Assembly: GCA_017452505.1 (NCBI GenBank)
Contig: JAFTMI010000035.1
Span: forward strand, 62,001-126,000
Length of the DNA stretch: 64,000 nucleotides
Reading direction: 5' to 3'
Source: Oscillospiraceae bacterium
GTDB lineage: Bacteria > Bacillota > Clostridia > Oscillospirales > Oscillospiraceae
The notes under the pieces: model-generated
Told to the model about the DNA's origin: nothing
The model's database searches: none
The model's input: only the letters and a program-made list of their open reading frames with translations
Program-made: the position numbers and the translations under genes
In this document: piece after piece, positions 32,457-40,799 of the stretch
Layout: the number at the start of each line of letters is the position of its first letter
Position numbering within the stretch: the stretch's first letter is position 1

Positions 32457-35321
32457 TTAGTTATTCAGGTTAAATTCGTTTCTCTTTCTGAGAATCTCAT
32501 CATTGATCTTGATTGTCCATTCTGTCATTAGCTCACGGGCGTTTTCGCCATGGTCAACTACACCACGGATACTATTGTTAACACCTCTGGTTACATAGTA
32601 GTTACCGGGAACAATGGGGATAAACCGCAGATTTTCGAACTGGGTCTTCAGAATATCCAATTCCTTTTGTGTCCAGCCGATATTCTCCAGTGTGATCAAG
32701 TTTGCCGTGGCGCGTCTGCCGGAAATACCCAAACATGCCTCAAGGTCGTTTGCATAGCGAGTTTGGACCTCATGGCCAGACCACCACTTAATGAGCTCCC
32801 AGGCAGCATCTTTATCCTTGCAGTCATTCAGCATAATAGCGCCAACACCTGTGTTATCCATTTGGGTACGGTCGATCGTGCCATCTTCCTTAAGCGTACC
32901 GGGCATAGGAACCATCTCCCACAGACCAGAAATTTCAGGAGCCGTGTACTTTAAGTTAACATACACGCTATAGTCAGCAATACCGATAGGCATTTCACCG
33001 GTTCTGAAACGGTTCGCAAAATCATAAGAAATCGGGAATCCGTACTTTGTAAAGAACTCAGCATGCTGAACCATTGCTTCAATGGCAATATCCTGGTCAA
33101 ACAGGACCTTGGTAGGTGTTCCCTTTTCGTCATATTCGAAATAGTCGCCACCCTTTTGGTACAGCAAGTTCGCAAAACTGGGTGCTGCACCCAAGGTCAT
33201 ATTGTAACGCTGCAGTACCTGAGCCACATCGTACATATCTTCCCAAGTCTGAGGAATCTTCAGACCCATATTTTCAAAGATATCTGTTCTTACGAACATA
33301 ACGGAGCAGCCGTTGGTGCTGGGCACACCGTAGTACTTGCCCTCCATCCGGAAAGGAATTTCTGAACCCTCCACATACTGATCCAGAATATCGAAGTATT
33401 CATCATACTGAGACAGATCCACAACAGCGCCACGCAAGCCCAGGTTCACGATTGTTTCGGAGTTGACGCCTAACATAACATCCGGGCCAGTACCGGCAGC
33501 AAGGGCGTTAACCAGAGAGCCCTGTGCCAGTTCCAAATTAATGTGGATACCCGTTTCGGCGGTGAAGTCTGTTGCAATATTCTTCAAAATTTCGAACTGG
33601 TCAATACCGGTGCTGATCCATACACGAAGGGTTTCTTCGCTCTCTTCCTTTCTACCGTCGGTAGCATCAAAGGAAGCAAAGAAGCTCTTAACCTGGTAAA
33701 CAATCCACTGCCAAGCATTCATGGAAGACTTGGGCATTTTCTTATCAGCAGAAAGCAAAGCAAAGTAATCAATATCCATTGCCTGCTCCTGATAAGTAGT
33801 CAGCTTTGCAGACAGGCCGTTGATGTCATTCTTCAGCTTGGTGAGCTTACCCTTACCCAACTGCTCAACATCTTTCGCATAGCTCTGCAGGTTAAATGCA
33901 ACGTCTTCGAAGTAAGCACTCTCAGAGCCCTTTGCACCAACGGTGGTCATCAACTCATTGGCCTCTTCTTCCATAAGCTTCGCATTGGCCAGCAAATCAT
34001 CGGCCAAAGTAGGCAGCTGCTTTGCAATATCATAATCGCGGTACTGGTCGGGGTCAGCGCTGGTGATCATAACCACATTCAGATACAAACGGTTCAGATC
34101 TGCAATAACCGTAGACAGCAGACTCATTGTGGAGGTCATATCACCGATGACATTTTCCATTGTAATGGTATGCGGGCCCTCAGTAAGGTAAATGCTGTAG
34201 GCACCGTTCTCATCACCCAGGATCTTATTCTTCCAGCCACTGGTATATTCAAAACGAACCGCATTCAATTCAGCAAAAGGAACTTCGCCGTCTATGTAGA
34301 TCTTGCGAGAACTGAACAGGCCGTCCAAATAACCCTGACGATACTTGAGACCCAGATTGTAGAAACCGGTCTCCGGAACATCAATTTCCCAAGTGATCCA
34401 CTGGCCGGGAGTCTTCCACTGGCTGCCGCCACCATAGTTGATCAGCACATTATCATAGGAGAACGGAACAGTCAAGGAGCTGGACTTATCGGCATCGGGC
34501 CACAGCTGAGAGCTGGACTGACGGTAATAGGTCTCAGCCTGATACAGCTCCAGTCGACCAACAGTATTCTGTGCGCCCTCGCTCTTGCAGTCTTCCAAAT
34601 AATCCTTATAGGGAGCAACGACAGGCTCCTGCTTTAAGGTGAGACCAAACAGACGCAGAGGTGTGCCGTCGAAACACAAAGACAGTGCATGCTCACCCTG
34701 TTCCAGGTAGAAGTACAATGTACCGTATGTACCGGTCTGATCATACAGGAACTGCGTTCTGCGCTCAGGAGTCTGGGAGGACTGAGGACGCAAGTGGTCA
34801 CCGGTATTCTCATCTGCAACGATGGGAGCATTGGTATATACGCGACTCAGTACGCAGCTGTTTGCCTCCGTAAAGGGCGTCTCGCCATCAACACGGAAGG
34901 AGAACAGATACTGGATACCCTTGTTATCGTTCACAGGAATGTAATCCAACTCAACCGCATACAGGCCGGTCGCAGGCACATCTGCCTTAAACACGATCTC
35001 TTCACCGACAGCTACGATGTCAAGGGAACCGTCCTCTATGATCTTCGTGCCGGAGGAATCACCATAAGCGGAAGCCACCACAGTATGCTCTGCGATATTC
35101 ACAGAAATCTCCTGCTTGGGATGGGCAGCATCCTTATACTTCTCCTTATAGTAATAATAGGTGTTCTCGCCATTCAGGTTATCTTTGTTATAAACCCAGT
35201 CACCTTCACTGTTCTGACCACCGCTGGTTGTAGGTGTATCTGCATACACCAAACCGGCAGAGGACGCAAACAGGCTGATGATAAGCAATACGACAACACA
35301 TTTTCTCATCTTCTGCAACAT
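32457..35321 (-). CDS. Giant solute-binding protein: two sugar-binding-like modules fused to a CUT1 binding domain
   Basis: A 954-residue secreted protein, about twice the usual length of ABC sugar-binding proteins. After a signal peptide (VVVLLIISLFASSAGLVYA, signal peptidase I type, no lipobox cysteine) come two beta-sandwich modules (~70-235 and ~255-410), each with CBM/malectin-like phrases such as PATGLYAVELDYIPVND and PETGFYNLGLKYRQGY, then an alpha-helical spacer (~430-520) and a classic extracellular solute-binding domain (~565-954; TLRVWISTGIDQFEILKNIATDFTAETG type start, GPDVMLG, MFVRTDIF). Start ATG 35321 follows GTGAGGAAAA. First gene of the operon. How it stays at the cell without a lipid anchor is unclear. 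Confidence 0.88.
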   Translation of the reverse strand: MLQKMRKCVVVLLIISLFASSAGLVYADTPTTSGGQNSEGDWVYNKDNLNGENTYYYYKEKYKDAAHPKQEISVNIAEHTVVASAYGDSSGTKIIEDGSLDIVAVGEEIVFKADVPATGLYAVELDYIPVNDNKGIQYLFSFRVDGETPFTEANSCVLSRVYTNAPIVADENTGDHLRPQSSQTPERRTQFLYDQTGTYGTLYFYLEQGEHALSLCFDGTPLRLFGLTLKQEPVVAPYKDYLEDCKSEGAQNTVGRLELYQAETYYRQSSSQLWPDADKSSSLTVPFSYDNVLINYGGGSQWKTPGQWITWEIDVPETGFYNLGLKYRQGYLDGLFSSRKIYIDGEVPFAELNAVRFEYTSGWKNKILGDENGAYSIYLTEGPHTITMENVIGDMTSTMSLLSTVIADLNRLYLNVVMITSADPDQYRDYDIAKQLPTLADDLLANAKLMEEEANELMTTVGAKGSESAYFEDVAFNLQSYAKDVEQLGKGKLTKLKNDINGLSAKLTTYQEQAMDIDYFALLSADKKMPKSSMNAWQWIVYQVKSFFASFDATDGRKEESEETLRVWISTGIDQFEILKNIATDFTAETGIHINLELAQGSLVNALAAGTGPDVMLGVNSETIVNLGLRGAVVDLSQYDEYFDILDQYVEGSEIPFRMEGKYYGVPSTNGCSVMFVRTDIFENMGLKIPQTWEDMYDVAQVLQRYNMTLGAAPSFANLLYQKGGDYFEYDEKGTPTKVLFDQDIAIEAMVQHAEFFTKYGFPISYDFANRFRTGEMPIGIADYSVYVNLKYTAPEISGLWEMVPMPGTLKEDGTIDRTQMDNTGVGAIMLNDCKDKDAAWELIKWWSGHEVQTRYANDLEACLGISGRRATANLITLENIGWTQKELDILKTQFENLRFIPIVPGNYYVTRGVNNSIRGVVDHGENARELMTEWTIKINDEILRKRNEFNLNN

Positions 35322-35465
35322 TTGTTTTCCTCACTCCTAATCGTTTTTCTGCGCAAATGTCTGCCCCTTCGCACATATCACAATAGGCAATGCCCCGCTA
35401 GTGCAGCGGTTCATCGCACCATCTGAATGGGTGGGCATACTAACAGGCAGTATATAGCCTTATAG
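35322..35465 (-). promoter_or_regulatory. Long 5' leader of the carbohydrate operon
   Basis: About 140 bases of untranslated leader between the promoter and the first start codon. It contains possible pairing (GGGGCATTGCC with nearby GGTGGGCAT-complement stretches), but no known riboswitch class is recognised. Confidence 0.35.
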
Positions 35466-35494
35466 ATTATAGTATAAAACTTTGGAAATTTCAA
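35466..35494 (-). promoter_or_regulatory. Promoter of the carbohydrate operon
   Basis: TTGAAA (35489-35494), 17-base spacer, TATAAT (35466-35471) on the minus strand: near-consensus. The word TGCACTTTTT occurs twice upstream (35505, 35574) and could be regulator contacts. Confidence 0.75.
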
Positions 35495-35582
35495 GTGAGC
35501 GGTTTGCACTTTTTGATCTTTTTTTCCTTAAGATGCTCTTTTTTTTATCGTCATATTGCACAAATTTCACTTATGCACTTTT

Positions 35583-37574
35583 TTATTTGGAATTCCTATG
35601 CATTTCAGGTCTCCGCTCTCCCCTGCCGGGCCTCATTTCAGGCAATTGCAACTCGGTACTGGAGTTTCTTTCGCTTATGTAACGCTTGGACTGCGTGGTG
35701 AAGAGTTCTGCATATTTTCCCCCTTGTGCCATCAGCGCTGTGTGGCTGCCTTTTTCAATCAGGTAACCGTTTTCAATGACCAAAATTTGGTCTGCGATGG
35801 TTGCGCTGGACAGGCGGTGGGACACAAAGACAGTGGTCTTGTTGTTACGCAGTCGATCAAACTGATTGAATATCTCCTGCTCAGCCATAGGATCCAAGGA
35901 TGCGGTAGGCTCGTCCAATATGATAATATCGGAATCTGCATAGAACGCTCTGGCAATGGCCAATTTCTGCCATTGGCCGATAGACAGTTCCAAACCATTA
36001 TTCTCAAAATAGCGCATAAGAGGCGTATTATAGCCGTCAGGTAGCTTTTCAATATAATCGCTGGCTGTGCTTTGCTTAGCCGCCGCCACCACCTCTTCAT
36101 CTGTGCCTTCTCTGTGAATATCGCCAAGGCAGATATTCTCCTTAACACTAACAGCATATTTACCAAAGTCCTGGAAAATAATTCCAAATGTACTGTACAG
36201 GCTCTTTAAGTCATAAGATCGCAAATCTTCTCCATCCAGGAGGATCTGACCGGCAGTAGGATCGTATAACCGGGTCAGCAATTTAATAAGGGTCGTTTTA
36301 CCTGCGCCGTTCAAACCTACCAATGCAAGGGTCTCACCCGGATGAATGGTAAAGCTGATATTTTTCAGCACATCCCGATTGGTGCCCGGGTAACGGAAGC
36401 TTACATTCACAAACTCAATGGTATGCTCGGCATTTTGCGCAACCTTCTTGCCAGGAAGAGCCAAAGGGGCAATATGCTGCTTTTCTTCCATGAAGGCGAT
36501 AAGGTTGTCAATAAATAAAGTACCCTCGTAAATAGTGCCAGTAGCAGAAATCAAAGTGCTGATACAGGTTGCAACGGAAGCAATAGCACCGGTGTACAGC
36601 GTGTAGTCGCCGATTTGGATCTGTCCAACAAAGACCTGCTTTGCAATGACAATGTAGAATACTAAGTTGGTCACACCGGTTATCACAGAAAACAGAATAT
36701 GCCAGATACTTTCACTTACAATCAGCCTCCGCATACCCTTGTAATAGGTTTTGAATGCAGTAAAGAAACGGGCAATAAAGGTATCTGCCAAATCATATAG
36801 ACGGACTTCTTTCACCAAATCCTTATCCACCAACACATTGGAAAAATAGTTCATTTGCCGCCGTTCCTTAGAGCTGAAGCGCATATATTTGAAGTTCTTT
36901 TTCCGGTAAACAAAATTCACCACAGCAGACGGCACAGATACCAAAATCACCACAAAGGTAATCCAGGACAATCCAGGTGCGGAAAGCAACACAATCAAAA
37001 AGCTCACCAGTTCAATGATGGAACTGACGACACCAAAGGTTTGGGTAAGAATGTTCAATGGACGATGTCCAGCCTCCCGGTTGGCATTTTCCATTTTTTC
37101 ATAGAAACCGGGATTGTCAAAGGATGCCAGATCTACTTCCTTGGACTTCTCCATAATTTGTGCCTTAACCTGCATAACCACTTTTTCACCGGCTATGCGG
37201 TTGATTGCGTTACTGATATTATTCACCACAAGAATCAGCAACCGGTACGCAAATAACGCGATCAGCAAATAAAGAATTCCAGACTCCCAAAACTCACTTT
37301 CAGGCAGGTGTCCGGCTTTGATAACATCCTGCAAGGCATTGAGGATATTCTTGGAAATCAACGATCCAATTACTGGCGTAACACCCTTAAAAAGGGCTAC
37401 AAACGACAAAATAACAGGTATCCACCAACCGGTCTTCCATACCAACTTGATGATATAAAAGAATCGCTTAAAAAAGCCGCCAAACACCTCTGACAGGTAG
37501 CGGGGCAAATCCTTTAATGACTTAGGTGGTGTTGGGCGCTTATACTCCATATGCATAGGTCTTCCGGGCATCAT
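35583..37574 (-). CDS. ABC exporter, fused membrane and ATPase domains
   Basis: A 663-residue half-transporter: six helices (~45-340) then an ATPase domain with Walker A LVGLNGAGKTT (about 427-437), Q-loop FQDFGKYA, the signature LSIGQWQ (an Ile variant of LSGGQ), Walker B IIILDEPTASLD and H-loop VSHR. The Pro/Arg-rich N-terminus (PGRPMHMEYKRPTPP) and C-terminus (RPGRGERRPEMHRNSK) are unusual extensions. Start is the upstream of two adjacent ATGs (37574) behind AAGGAGGA. It lies one base after the MarR gene, so it is presumably a drug or peptide exporter induced through that regulator. Confidence 0.92.
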   Translation of the reverse strand: MMPGRPMHMEYKRPTPPKSLKDLPRYLSEVFGGFFKRFFYIIKLVWKTGWWIPVILSFVALFKGVTPVIGSLISKNILNALQDVIKAGHLPESEFWESGILYLLIALFAYRLLILVVNNISNAINRIAGEKVVMQVKAQIMEKSKEVDLASFDNPGFYEKMENANREAGHRPLNILTQTFGVVSSIIELVSFLIVLLSAPGLSWITFVVILVSVPSAVVNFVYRKKNFKYMRFSSKERRQMNYFSNVLVDKDLVKEVRLYDLADTFIARFFTAFKTYYKGMRRLIVSESIWHILFSVITGVTNLVFYIVIAKQVFVGQIQIGDYTLYTGAIASVATCISTLISATGTIYEGTLFIDNLIAFMEEKQHIAPLALPGKKVAQNAEHTIEFVNVSFRYPGTNRDVLKNISFTIHPGETLALVGLNGAGKTTLIKLLTRLYDPTAGQILLDGEDLRSYDLKSLYSTFGIIFQDFGKYAVSVKENICLGDIHREGTDEEVVAAAKQSTASDYIEKLPDGYNTPLMRYFENNGLELSIGQWQKLAIARAFYADSDIIILDEPTASLDPMAEQEIFNQFDRLRNNKTTVFVSHRLSSATIADQILVIENGYLIEKGSHTALMAQGGKYAELFTTQSKRYISERNSSTELQLPEMRPGRGERRPEMHRNSK

Positions 37575-37575
37575 A

Positions 37576-38016
37576 TTAACAGTCCTCCTTATTCTCCTGC
37601 AGAGCAGCAGCTACTTTGTTAAGCAGCTTCAACAGGATATCTTTTTCATCATCGGTTAACGGTTCAAAAATTTTACGGGCGTTCATGATCCGCTCTTCAC
37701 GAAGGTCTATCTGCCGTTGTCTGCCCGCTTGGGTAATATAGACCAAGCTGCTCCGCTTATCCAGTTCATTGGTTCTTTTCTCAACCAAGCCCTGTCCTTC
37801 CATACTGGCAATGGCCTCCGAGGCAGACTGGGGGCGTATATTCAGCAGCTCGGCAATCTCTCGCTGACTTAGCCCATCGTTTTTGGAAAGCACATCCAAA
37901 ATGTGGCCATATCCACAGAATTTTGGCTTATCTGCATTATTCGCGGCTCGGTGTCTGCGTCGGCCGCCGGAACCAATCCGGACAATGCATTTCATAATCT
38001 CGTGTTCTAATTCCAT
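37576..38016 (-). CDS. MarR family transcriptional regulator
   Basis: A 146-residue winged-helix repressor. The HTH reads GLSQREIAELLNIRPQSASEAIASMEGQGLVEKRTNELDKRSSLVYIT (wing with DKRSS), the MarR signature. A Gly/Arg-rich N-terminal stretch (GSGGRRRHRAANN) is peculiar. It is co-transcribed with the exporter. Its own promoter carries a perfect 14-base-arm palindrome, so autorepression is likely; a small-molecule ligand is expected but unknown. Confidence 0.93.
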   Translation of the reverse strand: MELEHEIMKCIVRIGSGGRRRHRAANNADKPKFCGYGHILDVLSKNDGLSQREIAELLNIRPQSASEAIASMEGQGLVEKRTNELDKRSSLVYITQAGRQRQIDLREERIMNARKIFEPLTDDEKDILLKLLNKVAAALQENKEDC

Positions 38017-38035
38017 TCGGCATCCTCCTCATAAT

Positions 38036-38080
38036 AGTAAGGTACCTGTATATAATAACACAGGTACCTTACTATTTCAA
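38036..38080 (-). promoter_or_regulatory. marR-exporter promoter overlapped by a perfect palindrome
   Basis: AGTAAGGTACCTGT (38036-38049) and its exact complement (38060-38073) flank a 10-base centre. The promoter TTGAAA (38075-38080), 17-base spacer, TATTAT (38052-38057) is embedded, so bound repressor would block polymerase. Confidence 0.85.
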
Positions 38081-38091
38081 TATACTTTTTT

Positions 38092-38125
38092 AAAAAAGAG
38101 GAATGATGCAATTGCATCATTCCTC
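38092..38125 (-). terminator. Terminator of the DUF624 gene
   Basis: GAGGAATGATGCA and complement arms (38098-38125), then TTTTTT on the minus strand. Confidence 0.92.
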
Positions 38126-38130
38126 ACAAA

Positions 38131-38808
38131 TTATATCTCTTCTTCTACTTCTTCCGCTTCTACGCCAGGCTTCTTCCCTGTTGCGGCCTCAATCATAGGA
38201 TCAAACACCTTCACAAACATCTTGGAACAAACAAAAGCTGCGAGGCCCGGGTATACCAAAACCCAAACCGGCGCCGACAGCATAAACATTTTCGTTGCTA
38301 ACAACAGAAGGACCACCGGAACAATATTTACACCAAAAACAAGCACTGTCATAGGAAACTTGCGGGCAGCCAAGAATATTGCATTGATGATAGTCTGTTT
38401 CACAGTATTGTAAAACTGCGCCTGCAGTGGGAATGTATAGAATGCTGTGCACAGTAACCAAATACCCAAAGCAAAGAAGATGCCGCAGCAAACAGTTCCT
38501 GCTGTACCGGGCATACCCATCGCAACCAAATAGTCAAACACCAAAACGATGCCCAAGATCACAAAAATAAAGCTGTAGGCAACACCCTGCTTAAAATTCT
38601 CCTTAAAACCCTTAAAAAAGCAGGAAGTAATTTGGACATCCTCTTTTCTTGCCAATTTCAGTGCTACATAGTAAAGAGCAGCTGTTGCAGGCCCAATTGT
38701 AAAAACAGGCAGGCAGCACACAAACCACAAAAAGCTCAGGATAATAATATCTGCCACCTTAGACAGAAAAGAGAAAAAGGGATTGTTCAAATCAAACAGC
38801 TTGTTCAT
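38131..38808 (-). CDS. DUF624 (YesL-like) integral membrane protein
   Basis: A 225-residue protein with five predicted helices. The start MNKLFDLNNPFFSFLSKVADIIILSFLWFVCCLPVFTIGPATAALYY-type region is diagnostic of DUF624, often found beside CUT1 sugar transporters. The C-terminus is acidic (EAEEVEEEI). ATG 38808 is seven bases after AGGAG; upstream ATG and GTG are too near. It is physically separated from the sugar locus by the MarR/exporter pair but may serve the same transporter (inference). Function unknown. Confidence 0.88.
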   Translation of the reverse strand: MNKLFDLNNPFFSFLSKVADIIILSFLWFVCCLPVFTIGPATAALYYVALKLARKEDVQITSCFFKGFKENFKQGVAYSFIFVILGIVLVFDYLVAMGMPGTAGTVCCGIFFALGIWLLCTAFYTFPLQAQFYNTVKQTIINAIFLAARKFPMTVLVFGVNIVPVVLLLLATKMFMLSAPVWVLVYPGLAAFVCSKMFVKVFDPMIEAATGKKPGVEAEEVEEEI

Positions 38809-38847
38809 TTCCATACTCCTGTAAGCCACAAATATTAACTATGCGTT

Positions 38848-38876
38848 ATTGTACACCACAATTTTACAGAAATCAA
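38848..38876 (-). promoter_or_regulatory. Promoter of the DUF624 gene
   Basis: TTGATT (38871-38876), 17-base spacer, TACAAT (38848-38853) on the minus strand. Confidence 0.65.
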
Positions 38877-38907
38877 CAACCAGTTTGTGAACAAATATGG
38901 AACAAAA

Positions 38908-39030
38908 TATCCGGGGACTTCGACAGGATTCCCTTGCAATCCTTTAAGCCCCCGGGATAATCTGTTATGCGGCGGACATTCTCCCCGAATGCGACACCGC
39001 TACCGTCGCTGCGGCTTCTCCCACGCAGCG
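38908..39030 (-). other. Three consecutive stem-loops downstream of the SipL-like gene
   Basis: No gene here. Minus-strand RNA can fold: 39006-39030 (CGCTGCG/CGCAGCG), 38969-39000 (GCGG/CCGC with inner CATTC/GAATG) and 38908-38959 (long outer stem around CCCCGG with inner AGGATT/AATCCT, followed by ATATTTTG). The last resembles a terminator; the set could be a 3' UTR or a small structured RNA. Confidence 0.5.
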
Positions 39031-39048
39031 GCGGTTATTTTATTACGT

Positions 39049-40542
39049 TTATGAGATTGGTATGAGCAGAACTGCATTGCTGTCCGGCTCGCCTTGCAAG
39101 TTATTGGCTTGCTGAATTGCCTCAACTGTAGAACCGCATTGCTTCGCTACATCCCACAATCTGCGTTTGCCCACTCTGCACAGGATCAAGCTTGGGCGAT
39201 TGGGATTGGCTTTTTCCGGTTCACCCATTTCCGCCCCCGTGACAACCGAAATCCCCTGCCCTGCAGTTGTTACCGCATTCACATTGACTTCCGCCCGGAG
39301 ATTTACGTTCCCAGCACCGGGAATGGCCTGGGGTTTTCCTGCCTGTGTGACTCGGGTATCTACGCGACAATCATCAGACACCGTTATATCCCATTTTCCT
39401 TCCCACGGCGCTGTAATGCCTTGAAGTGTTCCGTCTGGGTCGTAATAGAGCATCTGCATCTGTCCCGGCAAATCAACGGAAATGCCGGTATCCGTCCGCT
39501 CCTGCTCCCCAAAGCGCGGACAGAAGGTTACATCTACGACCTGCTGAACATCTGCCTGTACAGACTTCTCGGCCTGCACAGTATGCACTGTCTGATCCAA
39601 AACTGCTGGCAGTTCCAGCTCCTCCCGTGTAAGAGTCATTTCCCGGCGAGGACTATAGGCATCCTCAGCCACAGTGATAATCGTCCGGTCCCATAGCAGA
39701 TACTGTCCCAACAGACCTGCTTTCAGCTGCAAATCTCCGTTTTCATCCAAAGAAATATCCAGGCTGGTAACACAAGGCCGGATTGTTACCTCAGGTTCTC
39801 CGTCGTACTCTCCTTCCAAATCTCCATATTGAGAAAAGGGCAGCTCACAATCCCAGGTGTAAAGTCTGCAATCCTCACCCCGGTACAGGATATGAACCAT
39901 TCCAACTCCCCGGAACACCACTTTTCCAGCCATTACCTTTTTCTCGAGAATCTCCGGATGTAGGCTATAGTACATTATTTTTTCTATCTTGGGACAATTC
40001 GCAGGCAAGTTCAGTTGATCCTCCAACAGGAATGTTTTCTCTCCCGCTTCTTTTGGCAACAAAACGGGATAGGTGGCTGTTAATACCGCCACATCCTCCG
40101 GAACATCTGCCGGAACTGCAACCTGCGCTTCAGCGCCTTGCCAAGCCTCACCCATTGTTTCCAAGTTTGCCCGTACCATCAGTTTTCTTGCAGATGTGCT
40201 ACGGGCATCTACATTTTTCAGCAGGCAGGATGTCAGTATTTTCCCGTCATAGCGGGTTTCCGGCAGATCCCATTTTACATTAAAGGGCAACCATGCCTCT
40301 ACACCCTGGACACAACCTTCATCCTCCGGCATATATAGCACCCAGGCCATCACACCGCAGGTAAGGGACATTGTACCACTCCCCCACTCTTTGCTGCGAA
40401 CAATCACTTGCCCCCAAGCGCCCAATACTCTACCGATATCCGGCATACCGTCCGGCAAACGCACCTCGAGGGTCTGCTCCTGGCAACGCAATTGGTCCGT
40501 CAGCTTTTGCAAGTAAGGAACAGAAATTCTGTCAAACTGCAT
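39049..40542 (-). CDS. DUF3794 and LysM domain protein, SipL-like spore coat/cortex morphogenesis factor
   Basis: A 497-residue protein with repeated DUF3794 modules (LEVRLPDGMPDIGRVLGAWGQVIV at the start, then VVFRGVGMVHILYRGEDCRLYTWDCELPFSQYG and a third near ADVQQVVDVTFCPRF) and a C-terminal LysM (about 450-497, KRRLWDVAKQCGSTVEAIQQANNL). This is the arrangement of SipL, which binds SpoIVA and is needed for the spore coat in Clostridioides. No signal peptide, as expected for a mother-cell protein. ATG 40542 lies eight bases after AAGGAG; an earlier GTG is possible. Likely SigE-dependent, though no SigE promoter was confirmed. Confidence 0.85.
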   Translation of the reverse strand: MQFDRISVPYLQKLTDQLRCQEQTLEVRLPDGMPDIGRVLGAWGQVIVRSKEWGSGTMSLTCGVMAWVLYMPEDEGCVQGVEAWLPFNVKWDLPETRYDGKILTSCLLKNVDARSTSARKLMVRANLETMGEAWQGAEAQVAVPADVPEDVAVLTATYPVLLPKEAGEKTFLLEDQLNLPANCPKIEKIMYYSLHPEILEKKVMAGKVVFRGVGMVHILYRGEDCRLYTWDCELPFSQYGDLEGEYDGEPEVTIRPCVTSLDISLDENGDLQLKAGLLGQYLLWDRTIITVAEDAYSPRREMTLTREELELPAVLDQTVHTVQAEKSVQADVQQVVDVTFCPRFGEQERTDTGISVDLPGQMQMLYYDPDGTLQGITAPWEGKWDITVSDDCRVDTRVTQAGKPQAIPGAGNVNLRAEVNVNAVTTAGQGISVVTGAEMGEPEKANPNRPSLILCRVGKRRLWDVAKQCGSTVEAIQQANNLQGEPDSNAVLLIPIS

Positions 40543-40607
40543 TTCAATCACTCCTTATGGCTCTTCTGATACCAAAGCATATTCACCCGGGGACAGGTTT
40601 ATGCCAA

Positions 40608-40757
40608 CTATTTTCTCCGGCATATAGCAAACCCCCACAAAACTGCAAGCAATCCAAGCAAACAACAGATCAGACCGCTTTCCAACCAAGTACCAAATAG
40701 CATCCCTAAACCAAAGGCCAATAGTGCGCAACCCAAAAGCTGATTGCGTCGGCACAT
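40608..40757 (-). CDS. Small two-helix membrane protein (49 residues)
   Basis: A short frame starting MCRRNQLLGCALLAFGLG and ending LWGFAICRRK, with two hydrophobic helices (about 7-22 and 28-45) around a short loop and basic ends (CRR at both termini). ATG 40757 is seven bases after AGGGGG, which is the 3' arm of the preceding livF terminator. The composition (Leu, Gly, Cys, Trp in two clean helices) argues for a real protein. It lies just upstream of the SipL-like gene. Function unknown; sporulation is possible by position only. Confidence 0.6.
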   Translation of the reverse strand: MCRRNQLLGCALLAFGLGMLFGTWLESGLICCLLGLLAVLWGFAICRRK

Positions 40758-40797
40758 AAAAACACCCCCTGCACAAGTGTATGCAAGGGGTGTTTGA
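40756..40797 (-). terminator. Terminator of livF
   Basis: AAACACCCC...GGGGTGTTT hairpin with TTTTT after it on the minus strand. Its 3' arm also gives the ribosome site of the small membrane protein. Confidence 0.85.
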
Positions 40798-40799
40798 TT

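Noticed and set aside
38917..38929. Second Spo0A-like TGTCGAAG word
   Set aside because: It lies inside the stem-loop region with no promoter of correct position; chance match likely.
40555..40776. A 73-codon minus-strand frame overlapping the small membrane protein
   Set aside because: Less regular composition, start inside the livF terminator without ribosome site; the alternative 49-residue frame has a proper site and two clean helices.
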